Shown one piece after another: positions 10,642-21,312 of a DNA stretch of 64,000 nucleotides. The stretch is taken from NCBI GenBank assembly GCA_030248215.1, contig JASANG010003998.1, positions 248,001-312,000 on the forward strand. The letters run 5' to 3'. This stretch comes from Enoplolaimus lenunculus (lineage: Eukaryota; Nematoda; Enoplea; Enoplida; Thoracostomopsidae). The notes under the pieces were generated by a model. The model was not told the origin of the DNA, did not search any database, and worked only from the letters and a program-made list of their open reading frames with translations. The position numbers and the translations under genes were made by a program. Positions within the stretch are counted from its first letter, which is position 1; each line of letters starts with the position of its first letter.

Positions 10642-13600
10642 TCGACTGCCTCAAAAGAACGCAGAGCGGCAAAGTATGCATCTAGCTGGGCAATCTTGAG
10701 CTCCACTCGTTTTAAAATGCTATTATACCGCAGACTTTTTAACACACTTTGACATGTTTTATATACGTAAACTAATTTTAACTGAAATGGAACGAGTACA
10801 CTGATTTGTTGAATTTTATGATTTGCGGAAATAATTCGATTTAACTTGTACGGCCAGATTGCTCAGAAGACCAATATAGACGTTTATTTTCCTTCTACAA
10901 TATGCGTTCGCTTTGTGGTTGTCTTCGACTAGCTATGTTATTTACAAGTAGGTTTTAATTTCAATGGTTTTATCAGAAACCCGAATTTGTTTCAGTGATT
11001 AATTGTGTCCAGAATTTGGGTTTTTGTCAATGTTAATGAATGCTGGTGAATCGTTACAAATACCGAAAGGAACCGGAACTAATGTTTGCTTAATGAAATA
11101 GATTTTAAGGTTTGTTTATAAAAACTTCAGGTTTTCAAATAATTCGTACTGTACAGTACATCTGTGACGATTGACCAGACAAATTTTGGTTGGTATATTC
11201 TTCACAAATGGTGCATTTACGACAAAATTAACCGGATATGACAGCAGGTTTTTTTCGATCCCCGGACTGAGAAATTGCCATATAAAAAAATCGCGCAAAA
11301 TACTCTCATTAATCATTGTACTCGTGTATAAATAGCAGTTTGCTTTCTTATTTGTCATATATCCTTAATGAATTCAAATTTAAGTTCAAATTTGCCGGAA
11401 ATTATAATAAAAGTTGCAAAAACCGACATTGATTAAAACTAAACCACGCATATTTTAACCAAAAATTTACATGAATTTATACATATAATCACATTCAAAA
11501 ACTTTCAATACACCTTAAAATTGATTTTTGACAATAGAATTTTATATATTTAGAAAATAATAAAATATTTCTTTCTTCGTCGGTTATTTGTTAGTAACTT
11601 TTTATTGCAACCTAGCGGACGGCGCACGGCTTTCATTTTAAATTTGTAGTTTCGAGACACGATTTAAAAACTAAGGTCACTGACGAATAAACAAATCATT
11701 GTGAGTGCTGTAAGCCATTCAAACATGCAGAGCCAAGATTTTTTCCATAGTTTGCACTTTTCCAAAATCTGTTTCGTTATTTGTCGTTATAAGTGCTCAA
11801 AATTAACCATATGAATTGTAAACATCTTATCAGTGGCGTTAGCTAAAGAAAATGAGGAACTCTGCCGTATGTACACGCCACTGCTCAAAATTAAATTATT
11901 TTATCCAAGTTTCTACGTTTGCACAGTTTCTTTGGTGTTGTGCTTAAAAATAACAAGCGAGAACAAGAAATCGTACTTTCTGATTTATTGTTTTATCGGG
12001 AAGCAGTTTTGAAACGAAACTGTCGAATACTGTTAGACTTGTTTCGTTCAAAATGTACGAATATTTAGCCGATTTTCAAAGCAGCAGTACGGTCTTTTAA
12101 ATCAATGCGAACTTATGCATATCATATGATAGACAAACAATGCTATTACAACTGCTGTTCTAAAAAAGCAAACGCGTAGGCAAACAAAACTGTTATACTG
12201 CAACGATTAGAAAACATTACACGTCCAAACAATACAATGAGCTTTAACTTTATCAAGTTTTAAAAGTTAATTTCAAATCAAAAATAATCAAGTTAATTAA
12301 TTTTAGCCGGAGGTTCCGACAAAAACAGCCGCAGCCTGAGTCGGAGCCGAATGTCTATTTTGTGCCGGAGCCGGAGCCGGAGGCAGGCCTCAGGTTGTAC
12401 CCTGGTAGCCAGCAATGGGTCTCAGGGGCAGTATTTGGGAACAGATTTTGGATTTTGTAGGGCTTGTAAGTTACTTCAAACGGATTAGAATGGCAGAGCA
12501 AACCTTTTTCAACCTATTGCGGTACGCACGGAATTGTGATTTCATTGACCACTGGCCAGGTGCGTCGAAATTTTCTAGTAAAAGATGTGTTTGGGTAGCT
12601 TTCGCAATAACTGGTAGAATTTTAGATTGGGCTGCCAGGGCTAAGTTAATGTCGTAAGTGCGAAAAGTTTGATACAAAAATTTTGTGAAAGAGTATTGCT
12701 GTGAATATTATTGAGAAAGACTGACTGTGCCCAGGATTAAGTTTTGAACAATATGGGCTTTTGATTAAAACTTGCATAGATATGTTTGTACAGTGTTGGA
12801 CTATTATCTGCGTTCGATGCTTTGCATATGCCAATGAGATGAACTTATTGTAAGCGATGACAAAACTTTGGATTTGAGGTGTAGCGATCAAAATTTTAGT
12901 TAATATTCACGCGCTCAGGTGCAGTCTTAAGCAATGTGGGTGTCGTGTCTGGATTTTCCTGTATGTATTTTTTGATCCCTGGTTGATTTTTATGAATGTT
13001 TTCTTGCTAACTCTCGCGATTAACCGTGTACGAGAGTTTCGGGGCGTTGTAGTAGGAACGAAATTAGGCGCGTTCCGCTCATTAAATTTTAGAAATTAGA
13101 ATAAAGGGGACAAGTTAGAAATTTCTTCTTTTCACAAAGGGGGCGTGGTTGAATATGTTTGAGATAAACCTTGCCAGACTCGGTAATGTAGGTGTAAAAG
13201 TGAACCAGGATTGCATTTGCTTAACAATACATAGCATTGTGTGTCAACGATGATAAAAGAAGCCAAACCTACCTTGTGCTAAGCACCAAGGAATTGACAA
13301 ACAAAAGAGTCGAGTCCCTGTTAGTCTGGAAAACTTTTAGTGTTCCCCGTGACTTGAGCCAATTCTAACCATGGCCTAAGTAATTAACCTGTAAAATAAT
13401 CTGGCTCTATTAACAGTCAAACTACTGTAATAATCAAGGCCTATGGTTATGAGAAACGTGGAAAATTTCGGAAACAGATGCAGCTTAGTGTAATTATCAT
13501 CTTGGGGCCGTAAATTCTTCAAGGCTATTACTAATATTTTCCTTTTGGTACCGGGTACATTTATGCTATCGACACGCCTTTGGGCTTTACCATACGAACG

Positions 13601-14066
13601 TATGACGTTTAAGGTATATACTACCGCAAACTTGAATACGGCCAAACGTACAGTGTGCCTTTAAGAATCTGGCTCCATTGGGTATCCTAGACTTTATTCT
13701 CGCATCAAACGTCAAAAAAATCGAAATCATAGCAGATCGAGCGGAGACCTCGCCTTACGTTTGAGCGCATTTTTTGCGATTTAATAAGTTGCGGTAAGAA
13801 TACCACTTGTTGCATTGAAATTAATAGCAGTAAGATGTTTAAATCTGGACCAGATAAAACTGAGTTCAGGGAGAAACTTATTTAATGTAAAGTAGCAAGC
13901 TCTGGAACTTTCTTTTAGCAATTAATTACAGCTATTTAAGCGAAACTTTGTAGCCATATCGTTCAGAGTAAAATTTTAATTCGGTAAACCAGTGCAGCAT
14001 TTCGCTCATTCACGCATTCTCAAATCAAGGTATTTTGTTGCATGTGTTGTACAAACCATAATAAAC
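10642..14066 (+). other. Intron stretch with little recognisable content
   Basis: AT-rich sequence without a recognisable gene. At about 12305-12390 there is a short run of repeated ggagccgg words. The same word type appears at about 22800-22870, 25125-25180, 32735-32815, 42360-42430 and 59040-59110, probably decayed ends of one non-autonomous transposon family. Open frames of 68-89 codons at 12.4-13.6 kb show no family resemblance. Confidence 0.5.
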
Positions 14067-14455
14067 TAATGGGCCATTTACGTTATACTGCTCGCGCTAC
14101 TGCAAAAAATGTCTGTATCTGAGTAAGGCCCGACATCGTTTCAACCCACTATATTACGAGACCACTGTAAAGTCATGTAGTCACTAACGAGGACGTAAAG
14201 ACATATCACACATTTTTATAGCATTGTAAACATACAAAACAACAACAAAAACACATATATACAATTATATATATAGTTTCATTTTTTAACGTTTGTTCCG
14301 ACACCCTATGGACAGCGTCGAGACAGTTAATTGTGTCTATCTGCAGCATAGAATTGTACCTAAAACGCTAGCTACAGCTTCGTTTTGTAGACAGATGTTT
14401 ACCCGGTGGTCAGACAATTGTTGCATTAGCGCGCATTATAAAGTGGATGATTCGT
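14067..14455. mobile_element. Family G element G3
   Basis: Begins taatgggccatttacgttat and ends with an inverted gcgcgcattataaagtggatga, matching the ends of the other G copies. It contains the shared words gtccgacaccct and gacaat. It is non-coding and lies just upstream of exon C1. Confidence 0.6.
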
Positions 14456-14919
14456 AACACTTTTAAACTTAGTTCATTGCTGATCTTTGAGCGTTCAACA
14501 ATATTTCTGGGCTAGTGCCATGGCAGAAAAGACAAGTAGTTTATTAAGTAGGCCCAGGGCCGAGAACACCGCGAGGGAAACCATTCGAATTCGTCTTCAG
14601 AGGTACCCATTGGTCGCACCGTAACAATATTAAATTTGGTTTCACACGGGCGCTTCTGCGCTCAAGAATTCTGATTCGGTTTGCGCAAGTGAGGTTTTTG
14701 AGCAGAGCGTATACTAGACTAACAGCATCGCACGTTGAAACAACATTTTTACCCTACGCCTATATTTATACAAATTGCTAAGGGTATTTTCCGACGCAAA
14801 GTCACTAGACTTGCACGTACTAGCCGGCGCTCACGTGGATTAAGTACAGTTACAATGCGCAATATTCGAATGTTTTAGTGGAAAAACAGCACGTTGAACT
14901 TTCCAAAATATATTTATAG

Positions 14920-15024
14920 CCTCGACTGTTGGCGGATCTGGCGACTATGTTTATATGAGGCATTCTATGACCGAACCTGATGGAACATCTGCAACCGGAA
15001 CTATAAATCCTGCTTGCGAAATAT
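14920..15024 (+). CDS. Exon C1: C-terminal part of a CTLD lacking two Cys (module 1)
   Basis: 35 codons, phase 1-1, between tttatag and gtaatg. It aligns with C5 (SGDYVY against SGRCLY) and ends PACEI like the ICE endings of its sisters. The first two Cys of the C exon are missing (Tyr at the first, no equivalent for the second); only the terminal Cys remains. The acceptor is poor in pyrimidines, so the call is less certain. It is the only candidate C exon found between B1 and S2. Confidence 0.6.
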
Positions 15025-16265
15025 GTAATGTTTATTGTTATAAGATTCAGGATTGTAAAATTTCAGGATAGCTATACGACGCGGCTTAAGTATTCCGTAC
15101 AAACGTTTTTACATAATGTCATTTTTTCAACAAACGCTATGACACGGTTTGCGGATCTGTAGTCATCTCTTATTGCGCATAAAGTTAAAAACTCAACACA
15201 TTCAACGTTTTTCAAGAATTACTGCCCAACATAGCAGAGTGAATTTTATGCAGCAAATGGACGCAAATGAAAACTGTCGCCTTGTGAAACTGTGTAGGAA
15301 ACCTCGTTGATGAAGCAAGCAAAAAACCAAAGGCATGTTTAGAGTTAAAAAATTTTATTCAAAACTTCGGTTCCTCAAAATTGATATAAAATGCATGCCT
15401 GTAGCAAGGGTAAACTTCATTGCACGAATGTATACAAATTAATGAATTCATATCGTATTGTTTTGTTATGTGCTTACCAGACGTGTTTGCTCAGAACAGT
15501 TTGATTTGAAAATAAATCACTGAACGCGGTTATTGGAAATTACTAATGAGCAAGTTATTTGATCGTAAAAATATAAAAGCATGCCACTCAACGCCACAAG
15601 CTGCATTAAATGACGTGCATATTAATTTTGAAAATAGTTGAATAATCAAGAGATGTGATGTAAAGTTCAAATATTCAAAAAATTTCAAGATCCGAACACT
15701 TTTGAGCAAACAGTGACTGCACGGTACATTACAACAAGGAGTCTTTCAATCAAACCTTAAATACAAACCTTAAACCAAGCAGTAAATTGGAACTTCAAGC
15801 GCAATTTTAAATTTAAAATTGTTTAAACTAAATGATTTATTCAAACATTTACCCGAAATAATTTCAATCGTGCAATATTCAGACGTATCGATTTTATGAG
15901 TCATTCAACGCTGAACATTGTAGCGAGCTAGTAATAATTTGGATAGAAACAACTGCTACTTAAATTTATCAAGATACGTTTTCTCATTCAAAATCTGTTT
16001 TTACCAACAGTGTAATAGGCGACGAACAAGATTGTCTTGGCAATCTCTAAAAGTGAACTGTTTATATATTGGAAGGATCATCGCCTCACTAGTTCGCACA
16101 TCTATTAACTGCTGCATTGCGATCAATGCCTACTTGAAATGTAAAGTCTAAACCAAGAAGTATGCATACCGGAACAAATTATATTATTTAATTACATATA
16201 TTTGAGTATGTTCGGTGCTGATTTCATTAACTCATTATTGATAGCACAAAAATGCATAACTTAAG
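15025..16265 (+). other. Intron between C1 and S2
   Basis: No repeat or gene recognised in 1.2 kb. The acceptor before S2 (aacttaag) lacks a clear pyrimidine tract. Confidence 0.5.
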
Positions 16266-16487
16266 ATATGCCATGCGCGGAAGAATGTCCAGCGCTTGTC
16301 GTAACAGATGGATCTGTTTCTTATTCAACCACACCGCGTTATGAAGGCATTCAAGCAACGATAACATGTGACACAGGAATGCATATGATATTTGTCAGTT
16401 CAGGACAGCCGGCGACAACAAACGTTTTAACATGTACCGCGCAGTTGACATGGGATCCTGAGCCAATCACGTGTGGTCCGCTATGTA
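16266..16487 (+). CDS. Exon S2: sushi (CCP) domain
   Basis: 222 nt, phase 1-1, donor gtaaag. Core Cys are in EEC, ITCD, LTCT and ITC, with GSVSYS and TWDPEP; the extra flanking Cys are in MPC and PLC. It is about eight codons longer than S1 because of an insertion between the second and third core Cys (around FVSSGQPATT), a loop position where sushi domains commonly vary. Confidence 0.9.
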
Positions 16488-16689
16488 GTAAAGTTTGAAA
16501 CCTTGTATTATGTGGGTCCTAACGAGAGCAGAACGGTAGGAGTACCAACTACGGCTCCTAAACAAATTTTGGTTGCGACCTTGGTATAAAATTGATTATA
16601 TTGTTGAGCGAAGCGAAACTCCAAGCGAAGTTCGGAGTTTCGCGAAGCGTTTTCTATTTTATGCTCGTGCTCGAAAAGTGGATGGTGGT

Positions 16690-17560
16690 ATATCCGTTCG
16701 TCCGTTCGTTCGTCCGTCCGTCCGTCCGTCCGAAAGAATTTCAGTAACCAATGAACCGATTTTGATAATTTTTTTGCTTGAAAGCTTTTTATTTGGGGGT
16801 GTTAACTTCGCATTGGGGTTTCAAAACTTTAAGTTGTTTAATAGATACAGGCTAATTTACATAATTGGTTAAGACTAAATTAGGACATTTTACTGTATAT
16901 CACAAATTATTACAGTTACAAGCAATCTAATTGTAGCACCAAAGGGTTTGTGGATACGAGAAATCACGGTAAAATGTTTGTAAACCTCCAAAACCGATAA
17001 TTGAATAGTTGGCTAATAGCGAATTTGCATATTAGCTTAATTAGTAAAGCCAAAACTGATTATTAAGGTTACAAGCAATAAAGTTTAGTACTAAAATGTT
17101 TTTGGGTGCGAGAAATCTAAATAAATTGTTCAGAAACCTCCAAAACCGATAATTAAAAAGTTAGTTAGTAGCTAATTTGCATATTAGCTTGATTCATAAG
17201 CCTAAATTGGGACTTTTTAAACTTTTTTACTGATTTGTTTTTGGGTGTGAGCAATCGGAATATAAATTGTCTATAAACCTTCAAGGCCGATAATTAAATA
17301 GTTAGCTAATAGCTAATTTGCATATTAGCTTAATTAGTTAAACTAAAATTAGGACTTTTTATACTATTTCACTGATTATTAGGGTTACAAGCAATCAGAT
17401 TCAGTACAAAAGGGCTTTTGGGTGTGATAAATCTGAAAAAATTGTTTATAAACCTTCAAGACGATAATTGAATAGTTAATCGTCAATTTGCATATTAGCT
17501 TATTTAGTTAAGACTAAATTAGGACTTTTTACAGTATTTCACAAGTATATCCGAGCTTCG
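16690..17560. repeat. CCGT microsatellite followed by an AT-rich tandem array
   Basis: A run of cgtc/ccgt units at about 16695-16732 is followed by roughly four to five degenerate units, spaced about 140-180 bp, from 16850 to 17560. Each carries aatttgcatattagctt, aggactttttac and ggttacaagcaat. The block has the look of a non-autonomous transposon tail. The 99-aa frame crossing it is not credible as a gene. Confidence 0.7.
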
Positions 17561-17756
17561 CACAGTACATGTAGTTCTATTACGACCGGTTATAAATTTC
17601 TTTTTACTACCTAAGCGTCTACTAATACCAAAATAATGCAATTACGCGGAACATTAGCTACTAGTGCTGATCGTCCACAATAACTTGAAAGGTGTGCACC
17701 ATGTCGAAATTTGCGGCCAATGTAAATAACAGTGGTGGAACAGTATCATAAGCATA

Positions 17757-17850
17757 TTTCTAAGCTAATCCTAAGCCTAAGCGTAAGCCTAAGCGCAAGA
17801 TTGACCATGTTCCTAAGCCTAAGCCTAAGGCTAAGCCAAGCAAAAAATAG
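17757..17850. repeat. Interstitial CCTAAG (TTAGGC-type) repeat
   Basis: Several direct cctaag units, some with one-base changes, the complement of TTAGGC. Similar short blocks lie at 23105-23170, 26345-26425, 45790-45810, 56743-56780 and 62930-63010. TTAGGC is the telomere unit of nematodes; here the blocks are short, degenerate and intronic. Confidence 0.6.
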
Positions 17851-17962
17851 TCTTAATGCTCACTCTTTTCTAGTCCCACGAAAAACGTTCCGCCCGTGGT
17901 CTATACATGGGCCAAATTTGCACATTCCTATCGTCTACAAGTCACGCCTTTTCAAACACTTA

Positions 17963-18620
17963 TGCGGGGTTCAAGTATAACCGGGGCAGGCATAACACGG
18001 TTTGTCCCATGTTGATTCGACGTCAACGTTAAAATTTGGCCTCTTATATCGGGTCAACATACCAAACTCGAATTTCATATGACATTAGCTTACAAAACAC
18101 CGCTCTCAAATGATCAATGTGTACAAGGGACGGTATGTCACGCGATACTGTGGGACATTTATGCGAATATAATATGACATTCCAAAATTTCAACGAATAT
18201 CATATGATATTCCGCGGAACAATGTAACCTTCCGGTGCTGATAAATAAATGAAAAGTTGGACAGCAGCGGCATAATTTTTTAAATACCAAATACACGCCT
18301 GCAAATCGTTTCCGACACCAAATAGCTTAAAACCACAGCTTTATAATTCAAAAATTCAAATTATGATATTCAACAGGACAATTTGGGTATGTTATCTCAA
18401 GTGTGCAGACATTTGAAAATATATCATATGATATTCGCAGACAATACCTCGAATACAAAATGTAATATTGAAGAACAAAAGGTGACCCACACATGTTAAT
18501 AGCAGACAAATACGAATTTTTGAATGTAATATAGAACTATATGCAGACAAAATGTTGCCCAATAGTGTAATAATTACAGAATGTGTCTCAAGCTGCCCCG
18601 TTTATAACGTGAACCCCGCA
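17963..18620 (+). mobile_element. Family H element H2 (complete, TTA duplication)
   Basis: 658 bp with inverted ends TGCGGGGTTCA... and ...TGAACCCCGCA, flanked on both sides by TTA (17960-17962 and 18621-18623). Internal palindromes of the ATATCATATGATAT type and the words gacaaaatgtt and gtgacc are shared with H1, H3, H5 and H7. It is non-coding. Three-base TWA duplications are the hallmark of PIF/Harbinger mobilisation. Confidence 0.85.
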
Positions 18621-18673
18621 TTACGCTATATAATGTACAAACAAGAAGCTAAAATTAATTTTTTAATCTTAAG

Positions 18674-18873
18674 GCGCAAGAGTTACTGAATGCGACGGAT
18701 TATTTCCCAATCAGTACGACGTATTTGTACAAAGCGACCAAACTTGTTATTACTTGGCAACAACAGTGGCTGAAAACTTTTTTGCGGCTCAAAGTCGTTG
18801 TGTTAATAACGGTGGAAAATTGGCAATCCTACGTTCAAAGGAAGCACATGTCGCGTTAAGTTCGATTGCACAG
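18674..18873 (+). CDS. Exon A2: N-terminal half of a CTLD (module 2)
   Basis: Between tcttaag and gtaaca, phase 1-0. Three Cys occur in TEC, QTC and SRC, the last two 17 residues apart, followed by NNGGKLAILRSKEA, a very typical CTLD helix 1/2 segment. It starts 53 bp after element H2 and is followed by B2, 1.5 kb away. Confidence 0.9.
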
Positions 18874-20415
18874 GTAACATTCACCATTGTTATTTTGATA
18901 TACATTTTCAGAACTAATAGCTGTGCTATTAGTGGCGTGCTCAAAATTTTTAAAACGGCGTTATAAGTATTACATGGATTTAATATACACATAACTTAAG
19001 AGCAGAAATATATGCATACAACTACGAACAGGATTACACATAGAATTTTACGTGAATAGCTTCAAACGCACGTATCAGACTAATACTGCGATGAAACACT
19101 ATTTCTCCTGTACATAGTTTAAAAAACAATTGTTAAAATGGAACATTAGCCTGTGGGTGCAAAAAGCCAAGGGTATTACCTCTATTTTATTTATTTAAGC
19201 AAAATAATCCAGAAGGATAAATGCTTAAAACAACGTCTAAAAAAGAAAACAGGCATTAAATTCCAAGACTGGTCCATAAAATTTCTATCGGGCCTGTATT
19301 ACAAAGCGCCGAATAAGCTTTCGATCAATTGTTTTGACAGCCTGCCATTCACAGTCATTAATGGGTTTCAGACTTCAGACCAGGGTTGTGATGTTAACAA
19401 GACATCCGACTAAAACCTGTATTCTCAAATGTGTATAGAACTTATCACCATTTAGTGAAAGGTCTTGTAACTCTTTAACAATTGCATTGGGAGGTTCGAT
19501 ATGGACCGAACTTATCGCATTTGATTTGTCCTACTTCTGCACCTGTTATAGACCCACAATGGCAAGTTTTTCATCAGTTTGAAAACCTGCTTTGTTAATG
19601 AAATTTCAAAAGACTTGAATACATTTTTTCTCGAAGACTAGCCAATTTTACATATGTATTTCCAAACGCCCCATTACCAACTAAGTACGAATATGCGAAA
19701 ATTTTTGCAAAACGTGTTTCTTAATTTTAGCCTCCTTATCGAAGGTGCATGTTCACGTGTCTTGATTTTTGGTGTCTGGACAGCATTCGAAACTTAGTTG
19801 TATCCACGACTAGCTACGTTTTTAAAATCAATAAAATAGCCTATTTGAACATTAACTAACATCATAAAATCCTCAAAAACGTGTACTTAGTGCATATTCA
19901 TGCATGAATATGGTATGCATGAATATGGTTTAATAAAAGTACCAGTCTTGCCTGAATTATTTTTCTCAAGGAGTGGCAGGATTTTTCCACATTCCAGAGT
20001 CAAAGTGGATGTTAAAAATTGCTTAGCCTCTTCTATTTGACCGACTACAAAGCAGTGCTGCAACTTGAAATAAAGTACAGTGCGGGGAACGTGCTGTATC
20101 AGTGTGCCTTATTACAATACAATTCAAGATACTTAGACCACGTACCTTTAAATTATGCCAATTGTTTTATTTGGTTTAAATTATCTATGTAAAGAATCAA
20201 ATTTTGCACTAAACTTAATTTGGTCCAACAACCAGCATTTACACGATCTAATTAGGATAATTGTCGTTAACGAACTAATTAGCAATTTTTGACATTATCC
20301 ATTTAAGGGCTCCAGTTAGAGAGATAAACACTTATAGATTCAGATAATTAAATGCCCTGAACTCTCAATAAAGTGCCAGAGCAAATAAATGAATGACGTT
20401 TTGTTGTGTTTTTAG
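18874..20415 (+). other. Intron between A2 and B2
   Basis: No repeat family or gene recognised; an 86-codon open frame at 19153-19413 has no resemblance to a known protein. Confidence 0.5.
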
Positions 20416-20590
20416 CTTTGGGGTTGTGGTGGTGGTTGCAAGTATCGTATCAACGGTGTCGCTTATAACAGTGACCCTACTGACACTGAGTTGTCTGCAT
20501 ACCGCGTGTACGAAGACAAATACTCGTTTCAAATACCAATTAGATTGCTTTCAGAATATGTTAAGCTTGAAACCATGCCGAACACCACGT
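20416..20590 (+). CDS. Exon B2: middle part of a CTLD (module 2)
   Basis: Between tttttag and gttagt, phase 0-1, 58 codons plus one base. It begins LWGCGGGCKYRING, the full B-type Cys pair and Asn-Gly signature, and ends TMPNTT. C2 follows after only 611 bp. Confidence 0.85.
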
Positions 20591-21201
20591 GTTAGTTTAT
20601 TTTGCGGTTTTTTAATGCTATTTTAGTATTAAACGCTAATGCAATGTCTTGGTTCTGGGCTTCCGTTATGGTGTCTCTTCTTGAAAGCATTATGAAGCAT
20701 ATACGTTGTAACAAGGTTGAAAACCTTTTTAGTGATCCAGTATTATGATTCGAAAATCCGGTCTTTCCAGTGAAGCATCGCTCTTGCAACATGCACTAAA
20801 CAGACGTTTAGACAAATTTGTAAAAATTGTGGTCAGTTTAAAAATTGTGAAACGCACCTTAAGCATAGAATCTCATGGCTACGGAATATACAATGTCAGG
20901 AAACGAGTCTTGTGGAACCTTCGTAGAGTCCCACGGTATTTCTACTAGCTCATACTTGCGACACTTTTGGCGCATTTCATTTAAATGGAATGTAACTTGT
21001 CGATATGTTCTGGAAAGAAATTAACGTTAAATTACGCACATAATTTTTCGGCAGCATGACTATCACAAATTATTGTTATCACACGCAAGTAAGGGATGGT
21101 ATATTTATATTGTACAATGTTAAAATTAGACATATACGAACCGCTGAAATGCTAACAGACTGTGCTGAACTCATTTTTATCATTTATTTCTATATTTTCA
21201 G

Positions 21202-21312
21202 CTCTTACCGTAAACATAGCCGACAGCAATTGCCTTTTTTTCAATACCGAAATACATGAAGTTCTACATCAACATCCTTGTGAACATGCAATCGTATCCG
21301 TTTGCGAAAAAC
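21202..21312 (+). CDS. Exon C2: C-terminal part of a CTLD (module 2)
   Basis: 37 codons, phase 1-1, between attttcag and gtaaaa. The three Cys lie in SNCLFF, HPCEH and the terminal SVCEK. No WND motif. After it comes the largest intron, 14.3 kb, before S3. Confidence 0.85.

Noticed and set aside
16573-16872. 99-codon frame containing SVRPFVRPSVRPS
   Set aside because: It is the translation of the CCGT microsatellite and the adjoining repeat.
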